Assembly: GCA_900073065.1 (NCBI GenBank)
Contig: FJOG01000017.1
Location: 354,998 to 418,997, forward strand
Direction of reading: 5' to 3'
Origin: Phialocephala subalpina
Lineage: Eukaryota > Ascomycota > Leotiomycetes > Helotiales > Mollisiaceae
DNA: 64,000 bases
The number at the start of each line of letters is the position of its first letter. Within the stretch, counting starts at the first letter, position 1. Below are positions 23,283-35,076 of the stretch, piece by piece. The notes beneath the pieces are model-generated. The model saw nothing but the letters and a program-made list of their open reading frames with translations. It was not told the DNA's origin and did no database searches. The position numbers and the translations under genes were made by a program.

Positions 23283-25041
23283 GGTTGGCACTTCTTCCCC
23301 TCACAACAACGAGGACGAGAAAGGGCCAGTTGTTAGACAAACATGCGAGCCCGTAAACAGTAGAGCTTGCAAGCCGAATGCGAAAAGATAAGTTATTATC
23401 AAAGAAAAACAGATAAGCAGCGAACCAGGAACCCTTCTAGTCGAGAACGAAACTCGGTTTTCGACGGGTACTAAGAAAGCAAATCTTGACCAGTGCTGAA
23501 AGAGGGAACCCGCGCCCTATGACCTGGATGGCGTCTGATAGGAGAATGGTAGTCTGAAAGGCATACTTACATACAAAGACAGCGAGTCGGAGGCATCCAG
23601 GCTCTACTCTGCTCCACGATCATGAGCAAGCTCGTCATACTGTGCGGGATCCGCGTAGGCTTGAGTTTTTCAAGCACTCTTTTTCAATGCCCCGCTGCTG
23701 TGCATATTAGCCCTGCGAGCCTGCGACAGGGATGCGCTAGTGCCGCGAGTACAGCGCCAAGAGCTGGGAGAGAGAACTTCACGAATGTCCCGACCCAGAC
23801 CAGCACTTATAAGGATGGCATTGTGCAGTACTATTATATTGAACATAAACGTGTGCTATAAACAGGTTTCGTTTTTGAAAAGTTGTCCAAGCAGTAATTC
23901 TCCAGTGACACCTAGCAGAGCGTGTCTCCCACGTGAAGAAGCCGTTGAGAGGCTGCAACGCCACGCCAAGCCTTTTCTTGCGGATCTGCAGCTCGCGCAA
24001 AAAGACCAGGGAAGCAAAGCTCAGCAGCTCAGCTCGAGATTCGGCGAACTCAAAATCCAAGCCTGTTGAAGTTAAATGGCATGTCACCGAGACAACACAG
24101 TGATCACACACAGCTTTTCGACGCATTTTCGATGCCGGTAAGCCTTCAATTGACATACCCCTCTCTCGAGGAAGAACACTCCGCAGTCGCAGGTGGCCAA
24201 TGTCTTTCTCGAGTTATTGAAACCACCTGGGCCACCCCCGCAATGCAGCTGTACAGTACAGTACGTCCATCCGACGCCACTTGCTGCAACACATGTTGCA
24301 ATTTCTGATTAGCACCTGATGCATGCCTATGGCATCACTAGGTTTCGAAATTAGCCATGTCTGTACAATTCGGCGGGCCATGTCCTTCAATTCGACGGAC
24401 ATGCTCCCCGCATCTTGGTCGTACTGACAGATCTCGTGCAATCTCAATTGACCAGGTTGGGAGAGTTCGGCTCCGGGTCAGCACTTTCCACAACCAAAAT
24501 ACGCCGTTCCAAGAACAGACATCCGGCCTTTGTGATCCAGATACAATTGACGCCATCACGGTTCTCGAGACCCCTAGGTGTAACTCGATGGCCTTGTATG
24601 CTCGAGCTCCAGCTAAAGTTTTTGATATACAAGGACCCCTACTTCTCACTCAGGCTAGCAGAGAAACCCCCTCTCCACCATCCCTAGTGGGCCAATGCAT
24701 ACACTTGCATCTTCCAATGAGCATTAGCCGCCTCCTCCACCTGGAGCTCTTTCCGATCAAACACTGAAGCTCTCTTGCTGCACGTTTCTGAGTTTTTCTT
24801 GGTGTTCCCGCGTAACCCTGCCCATCACGCCCCCACCAGTCCACATTCATCTTGGGTTCTTTCTCGACTTGTGGAGAGAGTTTCGGGGCTCAGTGACACA
24901 TACGCGAGGCACGTCTCGATCTCTCATTGCCCCCACGATCCAATTGGACCCTTGAGCACCACATTCATCCTAGAGTATTCAATGTGTGACTATCTCCATT
25001 GCGGAAACGGTCCGTCTAGGTCGTCTCGACATGCAGTTCCT
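23283..25041. other. Intergenic, SulP promoter side to PSF1 3' end
   Basis: About 1.76 kb: the SulP gene promoter and leader, then the PSF1 3' UTR. A GTACAGTACAGTA motif lies at 24251-24263. Several ORFs of 60-136 codons occur on both strands, but none has domain-like composition or a convincing start and splice context. Confidence 0.5.
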
Positions 25042-25840
25042 TCAGCTCAATCTCTGCAGATACCCCTGGGCAATGAGCCGCTCAACATCTCCTTGCCGAA
25101 CGTAGAATTGCGAGTTCTTGGTAAGGTTGATGGTGCTATTTCCAGCCAATTAGCAAACATGTCCAGCACGTGTAGGGACATTGACCACTCACCCGTACTC
25201 TGTCTGTATCTCACCCGCATCCTTGAGGACACGGACGTCAATAAACAGATCTCGTGGAGGCTCCAGGCTTCCCGTGAGATCAATATCTGTCCATTGGCCC
25301 TTGTATGCTGTCAAGAGATCACTGTATTGCCGAACGTACTCTTCCTCTTCAGGACTCAAGCTGCTGCTGTTCCCCTCTCCATTGCCGAGATCTGCTCCAC
25401 CGTTCTGGCCTTCATTCGCACCTCTCTGCTGCTGTGCCGCTAGATCCACCACATCGCTTCCATTCCATACCATCTCCTCCAGCTTGTCTGTCCGAGTACG
25501 ATGATATGCGAGTAAGCATCTCTTGTTTCGGCGCATACAGAGATGATCAACTAGGAGCGTGCAGGCTGTGGCAGGGTTCGCGGATGGCTCGAAAGATCCA
25601 TTGAAGTCTTGTAGCATATTTGAGACATCCTTGTCTAAATCTCGAACTTCTCTGGTGACAGCTCGTACGATTTCGGTCTGGTAACTGTGTTGCTCGTCAG
25701 TGGGTGGAAAAGGATGCCGTGAAGAGTCGTGAGGGAGGGGGGAAATGAGGGGTTGGAACGGAAACTTACGGAGGGAGATGCTCTAGCTTTTGCGTCCGTT
25801 TTGCATGTTGGACAAGCTTATTGCCCAAGTCTCCATACAT
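25042..25840 (-). CDS. PSF1: GINS complex subunit PSF1
   Basis: Subunit of the GINS tetramer, part of the CMG replicative helicase (with Cdc45 and Mcm2-7). Three exons (25770-25840, 25193-25684, 25042-25135) give 218 residues, a normal PSF1 length. It begins MYGDLGNKLVQHAKRTQKLEHLPPYQ, with exon 1 ending within LPP. The A-domain helical region includes RNKRCLLAYHRTRTDKLEE and SPEEEEYVRQYSDLLTAYKG; a low-complexity Gln/Gly/Asn insert lies between them. The C-terminal B-domain reads INLTKNSQFYVRQGDVERLI and ends GYLQRLS. The introns are 85 and 57 nt. CG-rich MCB-like motifs lie just upstream. Confidence 0.93.
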
Positions 25841-26762
25841 TTGGAGATATCGCAGATTGGCAGATTTAAAGAACCAAGTTTTCCACCCTCGTTGTGTTTA
25901 GCAGAGAGTTCGCGCGTCGACAACAAAGAACGACGCGGCGCGCTTAGGGAACAAGCGCGCTTGACGCTATCGAGTGCCAAACCTTCAACTCACCTCCCAC
26001 TTTTGGACAAAATGTCAATGCTTTGCACGTTGACAAGCATGACAAGCATAGCCCATGAAGTCGATAGGGCTTAGTTACGTTTCCTTTATTGACATCAGAG
26101 TTCAACTCGAAGCCTCCAATTGAACCCTGTCGTTGTCGGATACCTGCATGAACAATGGCTTTGTGTCACCAGCAAACTTTCGTCCACTCAGTAGCAAGTC
26201 TGCTCTTTTGAGGCTCAAGTATGCGAGACTTCCCAAGAAAGCCGATAAGACATCTTGTCCGTGTTCTGCTAAAACTTCCCACATCTGCGGTGCGGGACTT
26301 TGGGGATGTTTTGAACAATGATAAAGTATATCCTCAAGTTGTTGCTTCGCTTTTGCTCTAATTCCCGTACACAACATATCCATCTAGCGCGATACTTGTC
26401 ATTCTATGAGCTAATGAGATTCGGAAATATGACATTTAGTCCTCGGATGCCACATCACATGGGCATATTTTTTCTCCAGTCGCACAGCAGCGATGATGAG
26501 AGTCACCAGGTTTATGATGAACAATTGATTTGCAATTTTCCATTTCCTAATGTCCAATATTGCGTACATACAAGAAACGGCCTTTTTATGCCGAGAGGAA
26601 AGCAGAGTCAACCCAGACAATCAAACATTACACAACCTCCAACGCCATCCATCACTTTCAAATACTACCAGTCAAACTCCCTTTATCTCAACTGCCACAA
26701 CATCGAACGTCATCCTAACGAAAAATATGCTCATCGCGAATGGCATCCATCCATCAACCACC
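25841..26762. other. Intergenic, PSF1 promoter to HMG-box gene 3' end
   Basis: About 0.9 kb. A 93-codon frame with a real ATG (26102-26383, minus) is the only candidate, and I do not accept it as a gene without support. Confidence 0.4.
25909..25967. promoter_or_regulatory. Cluster of CGCG motifs (MCB-like) upstream of PSF1
   Basis: Some 70-125 bp before the PSF1 ATG, TTCGCGCGTCGA, GACGCGGCGCGC and AAGCGCGCTT occur within 60 bp. The ACGCG core is that of the G1/S MBF site, which controls replication genes in yeasts. There is no exact ACGCGT. The role is inferred from the cluster and the gene type. Confidence 0.4.
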
Positions 26763-28418
26763 TCAATTCTCTTCGTCCATCCACTTATCGAACTCACCAC
26801 CCGCATCCAAAGACTCAACGTGCCAGCCTTCTTGGTTTCCCTTCAACACATGCATATGAGGATCCTGGATCTGTCCTCCATCTTGCGTCAACTCGGGGTC
26901 AATGAAGGGCATGGCAGGATCATGGCCCATGTTAGGATCATGACCCATATTGTACGACGGCGCCCATGGCTGCTCTCCATTCTGATTCTCACGGAAGTAG
27001 ATGCTTGGGTCTATATAGCCTGTATTCTCGTACAATGGCTGATCCGGACCTGGACCCATTAGAGAGGGGTCTATCCTCTGTCCCTGTACATTCTGTTGCT
27101 CGTACTGAGGATACTGTTGGGAACAAATCATCATGTTGAACTCCTGTCCTCCTGGCATTCCTAGGAATGAGCCAGGTGTCTCCGTCTTCCTGATGATGAC
27201 ATCTTCGGCTCCTGGAATTCTTGGGTTGGTCTGGATCGTCTGCTGGTAGTACTCTCCTTGGTGCAAGCCTTGCTGATTGTACGGAGCTGGCAATGGCATA
27301 CCTGGGTTCTGGGTTGAGAACAACGACTTATTGTATCCACCGTTATATGCCTCTTGAGAGTCTTCTCGTTGTCCATAGTCGTAGGCAGATCTGGTGGTTG
27401 GGTACATGACTGGTTGTTGCGGTCCAGGTCTGGGAGACGGACGGTGTTTCTTCTTTCGGTCTCTGGGCCCTTGCCACTCGAAGTCGTCGAGATCAGATTC
27501 CTCAGTCACAGGTTCTTCCGACACCTTCCTTTTCGCGGCCTTGCTTTGCCCTGGCTTCGTCGGCGAGAACTTGTAGCCTGGATGTGCGTTCTGATGATTG
27601 ATGCGCTCGATTCGTGCCCATTCGCTGAACTGGTCCTTCACGGAATCAGGCTCAAGTGGCCAGCTGTCACCGCAAACTTGCGATACGACCTGATGGTTGT
27701 TCTGCAGACACCAATCCTTCGTTCTGTTCTGATATGCTTTGCGATACAACATGAAGGAGTTCATCGGTCGCTTTACTTTGCCGGGTATCTTTCCTTCTTC
27801 AACCTCTTTTCTTCGTACCTCTGCAGATCGGTTTACGTATGCGTCAATATCAACAACCGCGACATGGGTCCAGTCCTTCGTCAATTCGCTAAGAGGCCTC
27901 TCAAGCTTTGCGACTTTCTTCTCTGCTTTGACTTTCGTTCTCTTTGGCTCTCGTTTCGGCTTGGGAGACTTTGCGATTCGAGATCTGCTTTCTGGCATTG
28001 GTCGGAGATTCTGGTGGCTTCGTGGAAGTCCTAGACCACTTCTCGTTCTCAGCATCTCTTGGGAGTTCATCGAAGGTGTTGGAGGCGAAGTGGCAGGTGT
28101 GCTGTACTGATCGGGATACATGTTTCCAGGATATTCCTATCTCTTGTCAGTAGCTGCTTTGGTATTGGACTGCGCGCTCCTTACGTATTGAATGCCCAGT
28201 CCTGAATCTTGATGTTGATGCTGGTAGGCGTATCGCTGTTGCTGGCGGCCGTATGCATATGGATCATCAGGCGCTGGCGATCCGTAATTCGATTGTAGGT
28301 GTACTCCTTCATCGTATTGCTGCTCTGGGTAAGAAGTGCCGGCATTGTGTTGAATCAATTGGTGAAGGCCATGTTGCATCATCTCTCCTTCGCCTTGCGG
28401 AGGGGGAGTTTGAGTCAT
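26763..28418 (-). CDS. HMG-box (MATA_HMG type) transcription factor
   Basis: Sequence-specific HMG-box protein of the fungal mating/development type, 535 residues in two exons (28185-28418 and 26763-28136; 48-nt intron). The start at 28418 gives MTQTPPPQGEGEMMQHGL. A basic Lys-rich stretch (SPKPKREPKRTKVKAEKK, about 134-153) could be a nuclear signal. The HMG box, about 198-270, reads KVKRPMNSFMLYRKAYQNRT, VVSQVCGDSWPLEPDSVK and NQNAHPGYKFSP-type sequence. The rest is Gln/Pro/Tyr-rich. A direct duplication NMGHDPNMGHDPAM lies near the end. It resembles Podospora Fpr1-like and Ste11-like regulators. No MAT-locus neighbour is seen here, so it is probably not an idiomorph gene. Confidence 0.88.
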
Positions 28419-31216
28419 TGTGATAGCGAGAAGTAGAAGAATCCAAGCCGGGAAGAAAAACTTATTCCGATTATTGAAAGAGAGGGGGCGCCCGTAGGTA
28501 TATGCTGGCTGAGTGGCCGAAAATGTGGCTGGAGCTGTTGAGTGATGGCTGAAGCGCGTGGAAGCACAGCTGACGTTTTCTGGAAGCTTGTCTGAGGTAT
28601 ACTTTCTCAAAATTAACGCCTCTGGTTGCTATTTCGAGCGGATCAGTACCAAGTGGTGTAATGATGCTGTGAAGAGCTCCTGGACCTGTCGCTGGTCACG
28701 TCGGCGGTGACTTCACGGGAAACGGTGGTAGAAGCAAGATAAGACCGGAAAGCGGATCGGAGTCCTAGAAGAAGGATCTCAAGAGCTTCTGGAAAGAAGA
28801 ATCTAGCGAAGGAATCCTTTTGCATGGAAAGTAGTTCATCTGAAGCTCAACTTATTAGTCCTTGGTCTGAGAATTGAATCAGGCGGGAATGGTTGTCTTT
28901 TCTCTCGGATCGTGCAGCACTCTGGGGGTTTGGTACGAACCTATCGCGGGCAGCCGTCTTGCAGCAGTGCGCCTGGCTTCCTAGCACGCCAGATGTTCTG
29001 GAACCGCAGTTGTGGGCAAGTGTGATGCGAGGTTCCAGCGTCCAGTACCCCTGACCGTGATGCCAATGCTCTGAGGCTGCTCTGGTCTTAGATGTTTTCT
29101 TTGTCGGATGATGTGTCGAAATACCGTTCGGTGAAGTAAAGGCAATAGAACAGGAGATAGTATCACCAAGCAAGATCAAAGTATGAGTCTTTGTTTTGGA
29201 GCTTTGATAGAAAGAAAGGATCTGCTGTGGCCTTTATGTATTCGAAGTTCGGGTTCTCCTGAAGGGAAATCGACGAATTGGGCGATTTTGACGAATTGGG
29301 GGATTCTGCTTTCGGCCAACCACTGCTTCCGTTCAAAGAAACTTTCTGCATGCACAGAAGTAGCAATTAGCAGAACCGCTACTATGCAAACAGTTTACAG
29401 CATCCTCTTATTGTATTTCACATGGGATTTCATACATCACACTCAAACCTCATCTTCAGATCCTTCAAAACGGAGGAATCTCCGGGTAGCCCAGCACCAA
29501 ACCTCGCCATCTCTGACATGAGCAAGACATCACTAAGATTGGCTCCCGTCGAGGCCACAGACGAACGTACAAACAGACAAGCACCAAAACACTCTCCAAC
29601 CATTCGTTACCTTCGTTACCACTTGAAGCCTGACCGGCTTCTCCACCAGTTCATGCACATATGCAGTTCCCATGCACGAGTTCGCAGATTCCAGGGGAAA
29701 CCATGTAGTTGGCTGCGACGAGGAATGCAGTCACGCTTGCGCTTGGCCTGAGGAATGCACCTACCACCAATAAATCGCATCCCCTTTCTGGAAGCGAAGC
29801 GAGACGAGATGCGGAAATGGAACCCTTCCCCATCTACCCACAATTCATTTTGTGGGCGCGAACAAATGTTAACGTTAGGATGTCCTTGCCGTAAGATTTT
29901 GAAGTAGGAGAGTGAAGCATAAAGTGTGATGCCATGTGGTAGACATTCTGAAGGCAGTTTGCATGGCAGGACCACGCGAACGCGATGGGGATGCGGGTAC
30001 GTGCAGTAGTGGGATATGTGAGGGGAATTAGGCTGAGACCTTGTTTGAAGCTGGGATTGGGGTCCTGTTTGATGGTTGATTATAAGGCGGTGGTCTCTCT
30101 CTTCTGCTACTGGTGGTGCTTAGTGTGGGTTGGGCTGAGGAAGACCTGATGCCATCATGTGTAGCGGTCAGCTTGGGCCTCAGTTTTTCTGGTTCATCGG
30201 ATTTATGGCTGCCACATTGATTCTGCTGTGGTAAATTGCTTATTCCCAGCTTCCGTTCGTCTCATACCGAGACCATGGTACGTAAGATTTTGCTGTACAT
30301 AACGAGTCAACCAACACATTTGCTGAATTTTCCTTCCAAATATGGAGCTGACATTGCCCTTGTCGAAACTCTGTAGAGTCTTCCGAAGTTGGCTTGATTT
30401 CAGACAACCATATCTTCCGCCAGAAATTTCGCTTTAATCGTGCCTACTTGCAGAAGAAACGCTCCTTAATTTCATCACCTTCCTCCATCAACATACCGAC
30501 GACAACAAATTGCCGGCAGTTTGTGAGGGTTTATATGTGCTCATCAAGGACGTTTGTGGGCAGGGAAGATAGAAGTACTGAAAGGGAAGTGGCGCTTTGT
30601 CGCATGCAGAAAGGTTGCATATTCGAAGAAGGCAGGAAGAGGAATGTAGTTTGATGGCACTGGCAGCGGCAGCATCCTTTTGAATGTTCGACACATAGAA
30701 ACGGCAATACAATGACTTTGTCAAGTTGTATGGAAGTGAGATACGACACATAATGCATGGCCCTTACCTCGCTAACCACATCCTTTAATGAAGCAATCAA
30801 CCTCACTCATTGGGACAACAGAGGAATTGTTTTCAGGACTTTTCATTATGATATTACATCTCTCATCTCAGTAATGCATGCGCTGGCCTATCCCATCTGC
30901 TTTCTATTGACCATGCATGCGTTCGTAAAGGGCTTCAAAAATACCCATGCTTTCCCTAAACTCCACATACACCATTTCCTGTCATGCATACACATTAAGT
31001 TGAAAAGAAAGAAAAGCTTCGTAAAGATATCCCATCTATGGACATAGTGTTCTGGGAATCTCTCATTTTTGACCCTGACTTGATAACTTCCCAAAACTTA
31101 GAAGTGATCTCATTCCAAGATGACTCCTCAACGTGGGATCTGGGGTCTCTGAAGCTGGTATTCAAGATAGGGCATGATCGAGTCGTTGGAGAATTGTACA
31201 ATGACCGCAGGGTACA
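28419..31216. other. Long gene-poor stretch
   Basis: This 2.8-kb stretch separates the HMG-box gene start from the 3' end of the PHD-finger gene. It probably includes a long promoter and leader for the HMG-box gene, as is common for developmental regulators. ORFs up to about 130 codons on both strands lack recognisable features or splice partners. No transposon or RNA gene was seen. Confidence 0.5.
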
Positions 31217-34074
31217 TCACGAGCTGATGCTCTGTCCAGCTGGTCTGTTAGGGTCTGAATCTGAATGCTTAATGGGAGGCGTTGGATCTTGGAGACGTGG
31301 ACTCGGAGACAAAGAAGCAACAGGTGGCAATACCGAAGGAGTTGCGGATCCAAAACTTCCATTCGAAGTTGATGGACGAGGTGGAGAGTGTTTCGTTGGT
31401 GAGATGCCAGTCATGCTGGATGGTAGGGCGGATGAATGACTATCTCCATTTTGTTGGACGACTTCGGATTGGACTGGAGACTTTACGCTCGGCTGCGAAG
31501 ATGCCTTTGGTAGAATGGGACCAGAACCTGTGGGAGCGCCAGAAGGACCGGAGAAGCTCGACGCTACACTCGCGTTGTCCATAGGAGTCAATACAGGGGC
31601 AGCAGCAAGAGGAGAGAGCAAGTTGACCGAGCTTCTTCGCTGCCCATCATCAGCAGATCTCGCGCTGGGTCCATTTGCGATTTGTGACTGTGGAGGTCCA
31701 GAATTTTGAGCTGCAGCATATGGGGTTGAGCCCTGCATAGGAGAGTAACGTGCAGAGGGATTCTGGGATGCTGGACTCGAGGCTACCGGCTGATAGGGGG
31801 AGCCATTGTGATTTCCGTTAACGAAAGTGTACTGTTGTGGCTGGGCAGGTGGAGGTAGGCTAATGGGACTGTGTGGATGAGGCGAGGAGAATGCGTGGGA
31901 GCTGGCTGGTCGGGGAGGACCGTAAGGAGATGCGGCTGCTGGTGTTCCGTTGCTCTGATATGGGCCATAGGGGCCAGAGTATCCAGAGCTAGGTGGTCTC
32001 ATTGGAGATGATGCAGGCTGCATTGTAGGATACTGTCCATTGCTCTGTTGTGGATACTTTGGGGTGGCCGAATAAGCTTGTGGTGAAGTCTTCTGGGGCG
32101 AAGCCTTTTGGGGTGAAGCAGACGGCGCGTGCTGCCATGAAAAGGTCGCCTGAGCATGTGGTGTTGGGAATGAATGAAGGGGTGGTAGGTGGTTTCCTTG
32201 CGTAGACTTTCCGACCTGGGGGGAAGGCTGCTGGTAACTTTGCTTACCATTGATCTTGATCCCAACTGCTTGCGAGCCTTCCTGCTTCGGTGTAGCCGAC
32301 GAAGAGGAACCAGGCCTATTGATTTTGATCTTGATCGGCGGGTGCGTCTTTGCTCGTTCGACGTCCTCTGCTCGGCGTACGCAGGTCTTGCAGATAAAGG
32401 TAAAGTCATCACGTTCAGCCTCAACTTGACTTACGCCCACGCATTTGCTGTGCTGCCAGATGTTGCACTTGTCACAAGCAATGCTATGGGTTCCGTCATC
32501 AATCTGACCGTATGCTCCGCAGATGCAGTCGAAGATCCAGTCCTCCTCTTCCGTGAGCTCCTTCAAAGCCTGCTTCTTTCGCTCAATCTCTGCCTTAAGA
32601 TGTCTTTCAGAGAGACGTCCTTCTCCTGTCTCAATCTTCTTGCTGTCTTCGGAAAGGTTGGCAAGTTCCTCCTCGTGGAGAATACGGCGTGCCTCCCGTT
32701 CCTTGAGACGTTGTTCTCGTGTCATCATCCTAGATTCTCTCTCCTTCTCCAATTTAAGCCATTTCTCCTGTTCTTTCTTGGCCATAGCAAGCTCGGTCTC
32801 TCTCTTGCGCTCAGCTTCTCGAGCCTCCTGCTCCTGCTTGTGTTGTTCCATCTTGCCTGCGATTCTACTGGATCTCTTCGCTGTAGCAAGCTTCTCCAAG
32901 TTGAGCAGCTCGCGCTCCTTCTGTGCTTGTTTGCGCTTGCGAGCTTCCTCCTGTTTCTCCAATAGTGGCAGAACATCATCGACAATACGCTTCCGCAAGG
33001 TCTTCTCGTTCGGGTCTCGACTCTTTTCGATGGAGGCAGTGAATGCGTTGAACTCGTCCAGAGAGACCGCCAAGCATTCCCAGACCATATCGCCGAATCC
33101 GTCATCTTCCTTCTCTGCCGCCTGTTCTCCGTTGTTGTCATCCTCCGTGGGCTCAGCGTCGGTCTCAGCAGGCTCGGAAATCTTTCTACGCTTACTGGCG
33201 CGCGAGGCAGCTTTGGCTTTCTTGGAATTCTTCTTAGGTTTGCGTGCTGGGGGTGGAGGTGGTGGAGGATCGGTTCGACGATAGAGTCGGTTGTCATCGA
33301 GGACGAAATACGTGCGATCTTCGGAATCCCAACCAAAGGGTTCGATTCGCTACACATGTGTCAGCGCAAGACTTGGGATATTGTGAATACCACCTTACCC
33401 AAATTGTCTGCTCTGCATCCTTCTGCTCGTCCATCTTCTCCCGAATCTTGTCTGGGTTGACGAACGTCCATTGAGTAAGTTGTTGGAGGACTCGGATCTA
33501 AATGCCGTTGTGTGAGTGGAATCCAACATATATACTGACGGGATAGCACACCTTTGTGAAGATATCAAAGTCGTTGAATTTATTGGGCTCCTCCTCGATA
33601 CCAAAAGGGTTTCGTTCGGGTGCTTTGGCAACATATTGTCTTCGGGTATACTCGTCGAATATCTCAGGCCTTCACAAGGTTAGAAAGATGATGGATATTG
33701 AAGAAGTGACTTACGTTAGGCCCCTATGTGATGAGACGTATTTGAGTAGAGCAAGACCGATCTCGGGCAGAACAGTCGAGTTGTGCTTCAAACACTCCAT
33801 CTCCAATTCCTGTATTTAAATATGAGTATACGAAGGGGTGAGAAGGTATGTAGGGTCCAACCTCGACGTCTAGGTTCTCATCGAGCTTGACAGCATGTCC
33901 GAAGGTCTGGTCATGTTAGAATATATTAATTCGATTGAACAATTTGTAACTCACGAAAATCCACTGTGATAAGTTCGAGAACTCCCACATGTTCCGGATG
34001 CGATCCAACAGACTGCGTTCCTTGGGGAGCTCTGGAACAGCCTCCTCTATTGCCTTGCGCTTGCGAGAGACCAT
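31217..34074 (-). CDS. DDT/WHIM-type and PHD-finger chromatin protein
   Basis: Probable chromatin-remodelling accessory factor with RSF1/CECR2-like architecture; 869 residues in six exons: 33955-34074, 33862-33906, 33715-33809, 33552-33669, 33399-33497 and 31217-33349. It begins MVSRKRKAIEEAVPELP. A DDT-like helical domain spans roughly 20-125 (LLDRIRNMWEFSNLSQWIF, ELEMECLKHNS, LLKYVSSHRGLTPEIFDEYT). A WHIM-like element follows (IEPFGWDSEDRTYFVLDDNRLYRR). A long charged coiled coil occupies about 290-425. The PHD finger, about 434-482, has C-x-C, CDKC, HSKC and CKTC ligands. The C-terminal 350 or so residues are Ser/Pro/Gln-rich and disordered. Five short introns (45-54 nt) join in phase. The exact complex is not known from sequence. 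Confidence 0.85.
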
Positions 34075-35076
34075 CTTGATGGCCAACCTCACGGTAGTGA
34101 CAATGCGGCAGATGCGCTTCTTGTAGAAAGAGAATGAAGAGTTCGATAACGCGACGTCAAAAAGCACAAAGATGCAATAGACACGTTGGATGTGGCATGA
34201 AGTCTCCTGGCTCTCGCCTCGACGCGCTTCACAAAATCACTTTTTGAAGTTCCCTCCCCTGATGCGCTAGCAACTCTTAGCGTCATACTCACGTGGTGAT
34301 GCTTTGGATCACCTCTAGGAGAATGTCCTGACATTATACGTGCTTTGGAAGAAAAGAATGGCTTTGTGCAGCTTCTGATGAAACTTCAAACTTCAAGAGC
34401 TGGCTATGAATTGCCTTCTCACCTCACATATCTTTGAAGTCGTCCTAAAGGGTGTACCTGAATCTGATGTGGCTTACAAATGCACCAGCCACAGACACAT
34501 CTTGAAGACTGCGGAAGGGTCCTCAGTTTCATCGCAAGGATTCATGTATGAGGATGTTGTTGATGAAAGCGCTTGGTATTATCACCGATGAAGGGAGAGC
34601 ATTGTCCTAGAGAGATTGGATGATTGAAATCTTTGTATCTTTCAAACTCCATTCTCGCATCTCAATTCATAACTCATAACTCATCACTATCAACGACGTC
34701 GTCGCGTCTGCAGGGTATGTGCTCTATTTTTGTCGATAACGCTTCTCGCGCTAGGCCCTGTGGCTGTTCAGTCAGTCCCACCTGCATTCTGTAGACTAGC
34801 ACCTCGTGTTGGTTACAGCTTCCAAACACTCCTATCTTCACGGTTGAAGACTGTCGACGCGATGCTTTTGATGGAGGGAAGAAGCTGCATGGATTCCACT
34901 TGATCGAATCTGCCAATACTGCCTTTTACGATAACTGAATGCACCTTACGAATAATTCCAACCATCGCTGCACCCTTTTGAATAGCAATCTGACACCTCA
35001 AGTTTTAATTCGAATTCTTGCGACAGTCAACCATATCGATAATACGAAGACCTTCGGGTCAGTGGCATAGGTCACA
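34075..35076. promoter_or_regulatory. Shared divergent region, PHD gene / CCH1
   Basis: These 1002 bp separate two divergent starts. A frame at 33916-34167 runs past the PHD-gene start but shows no upstream coding character. No other gene seen. Confidence 0.45.

Noticed and set aside
24357..24767. 136-codon plus-strand frame in the SulP-PSF1 gap
   Set aside because: Composition looks random, no domain, and similar-size frames exist on the other strand.
24775..25443. 222-codon plus-strand frame
   Set aside because: Begins at a non-ATG codon and is largely antisense to the well-supported PSF1 exons.
26102..26383. 93-codon minus-strand frame with a true ATG between PSF1 and the HMG-box gene
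   Set aside because: No recognisable motif, no splice partner, and a comparable frame exists on the opposite strand; not enough to call a gene.
28847..29521. Several 60-112 codon frames upstream of the HMG-box gene
   Set aside because: Both strands are equally open, with no domains or coherent splice structure.
32189..33284. Long plus-strand frames rich in Leu/Ser/Phe
   Set aside because: They are the antisense of the Lys/Glu-rich coiled-coil exon of the PHD-finger gene.
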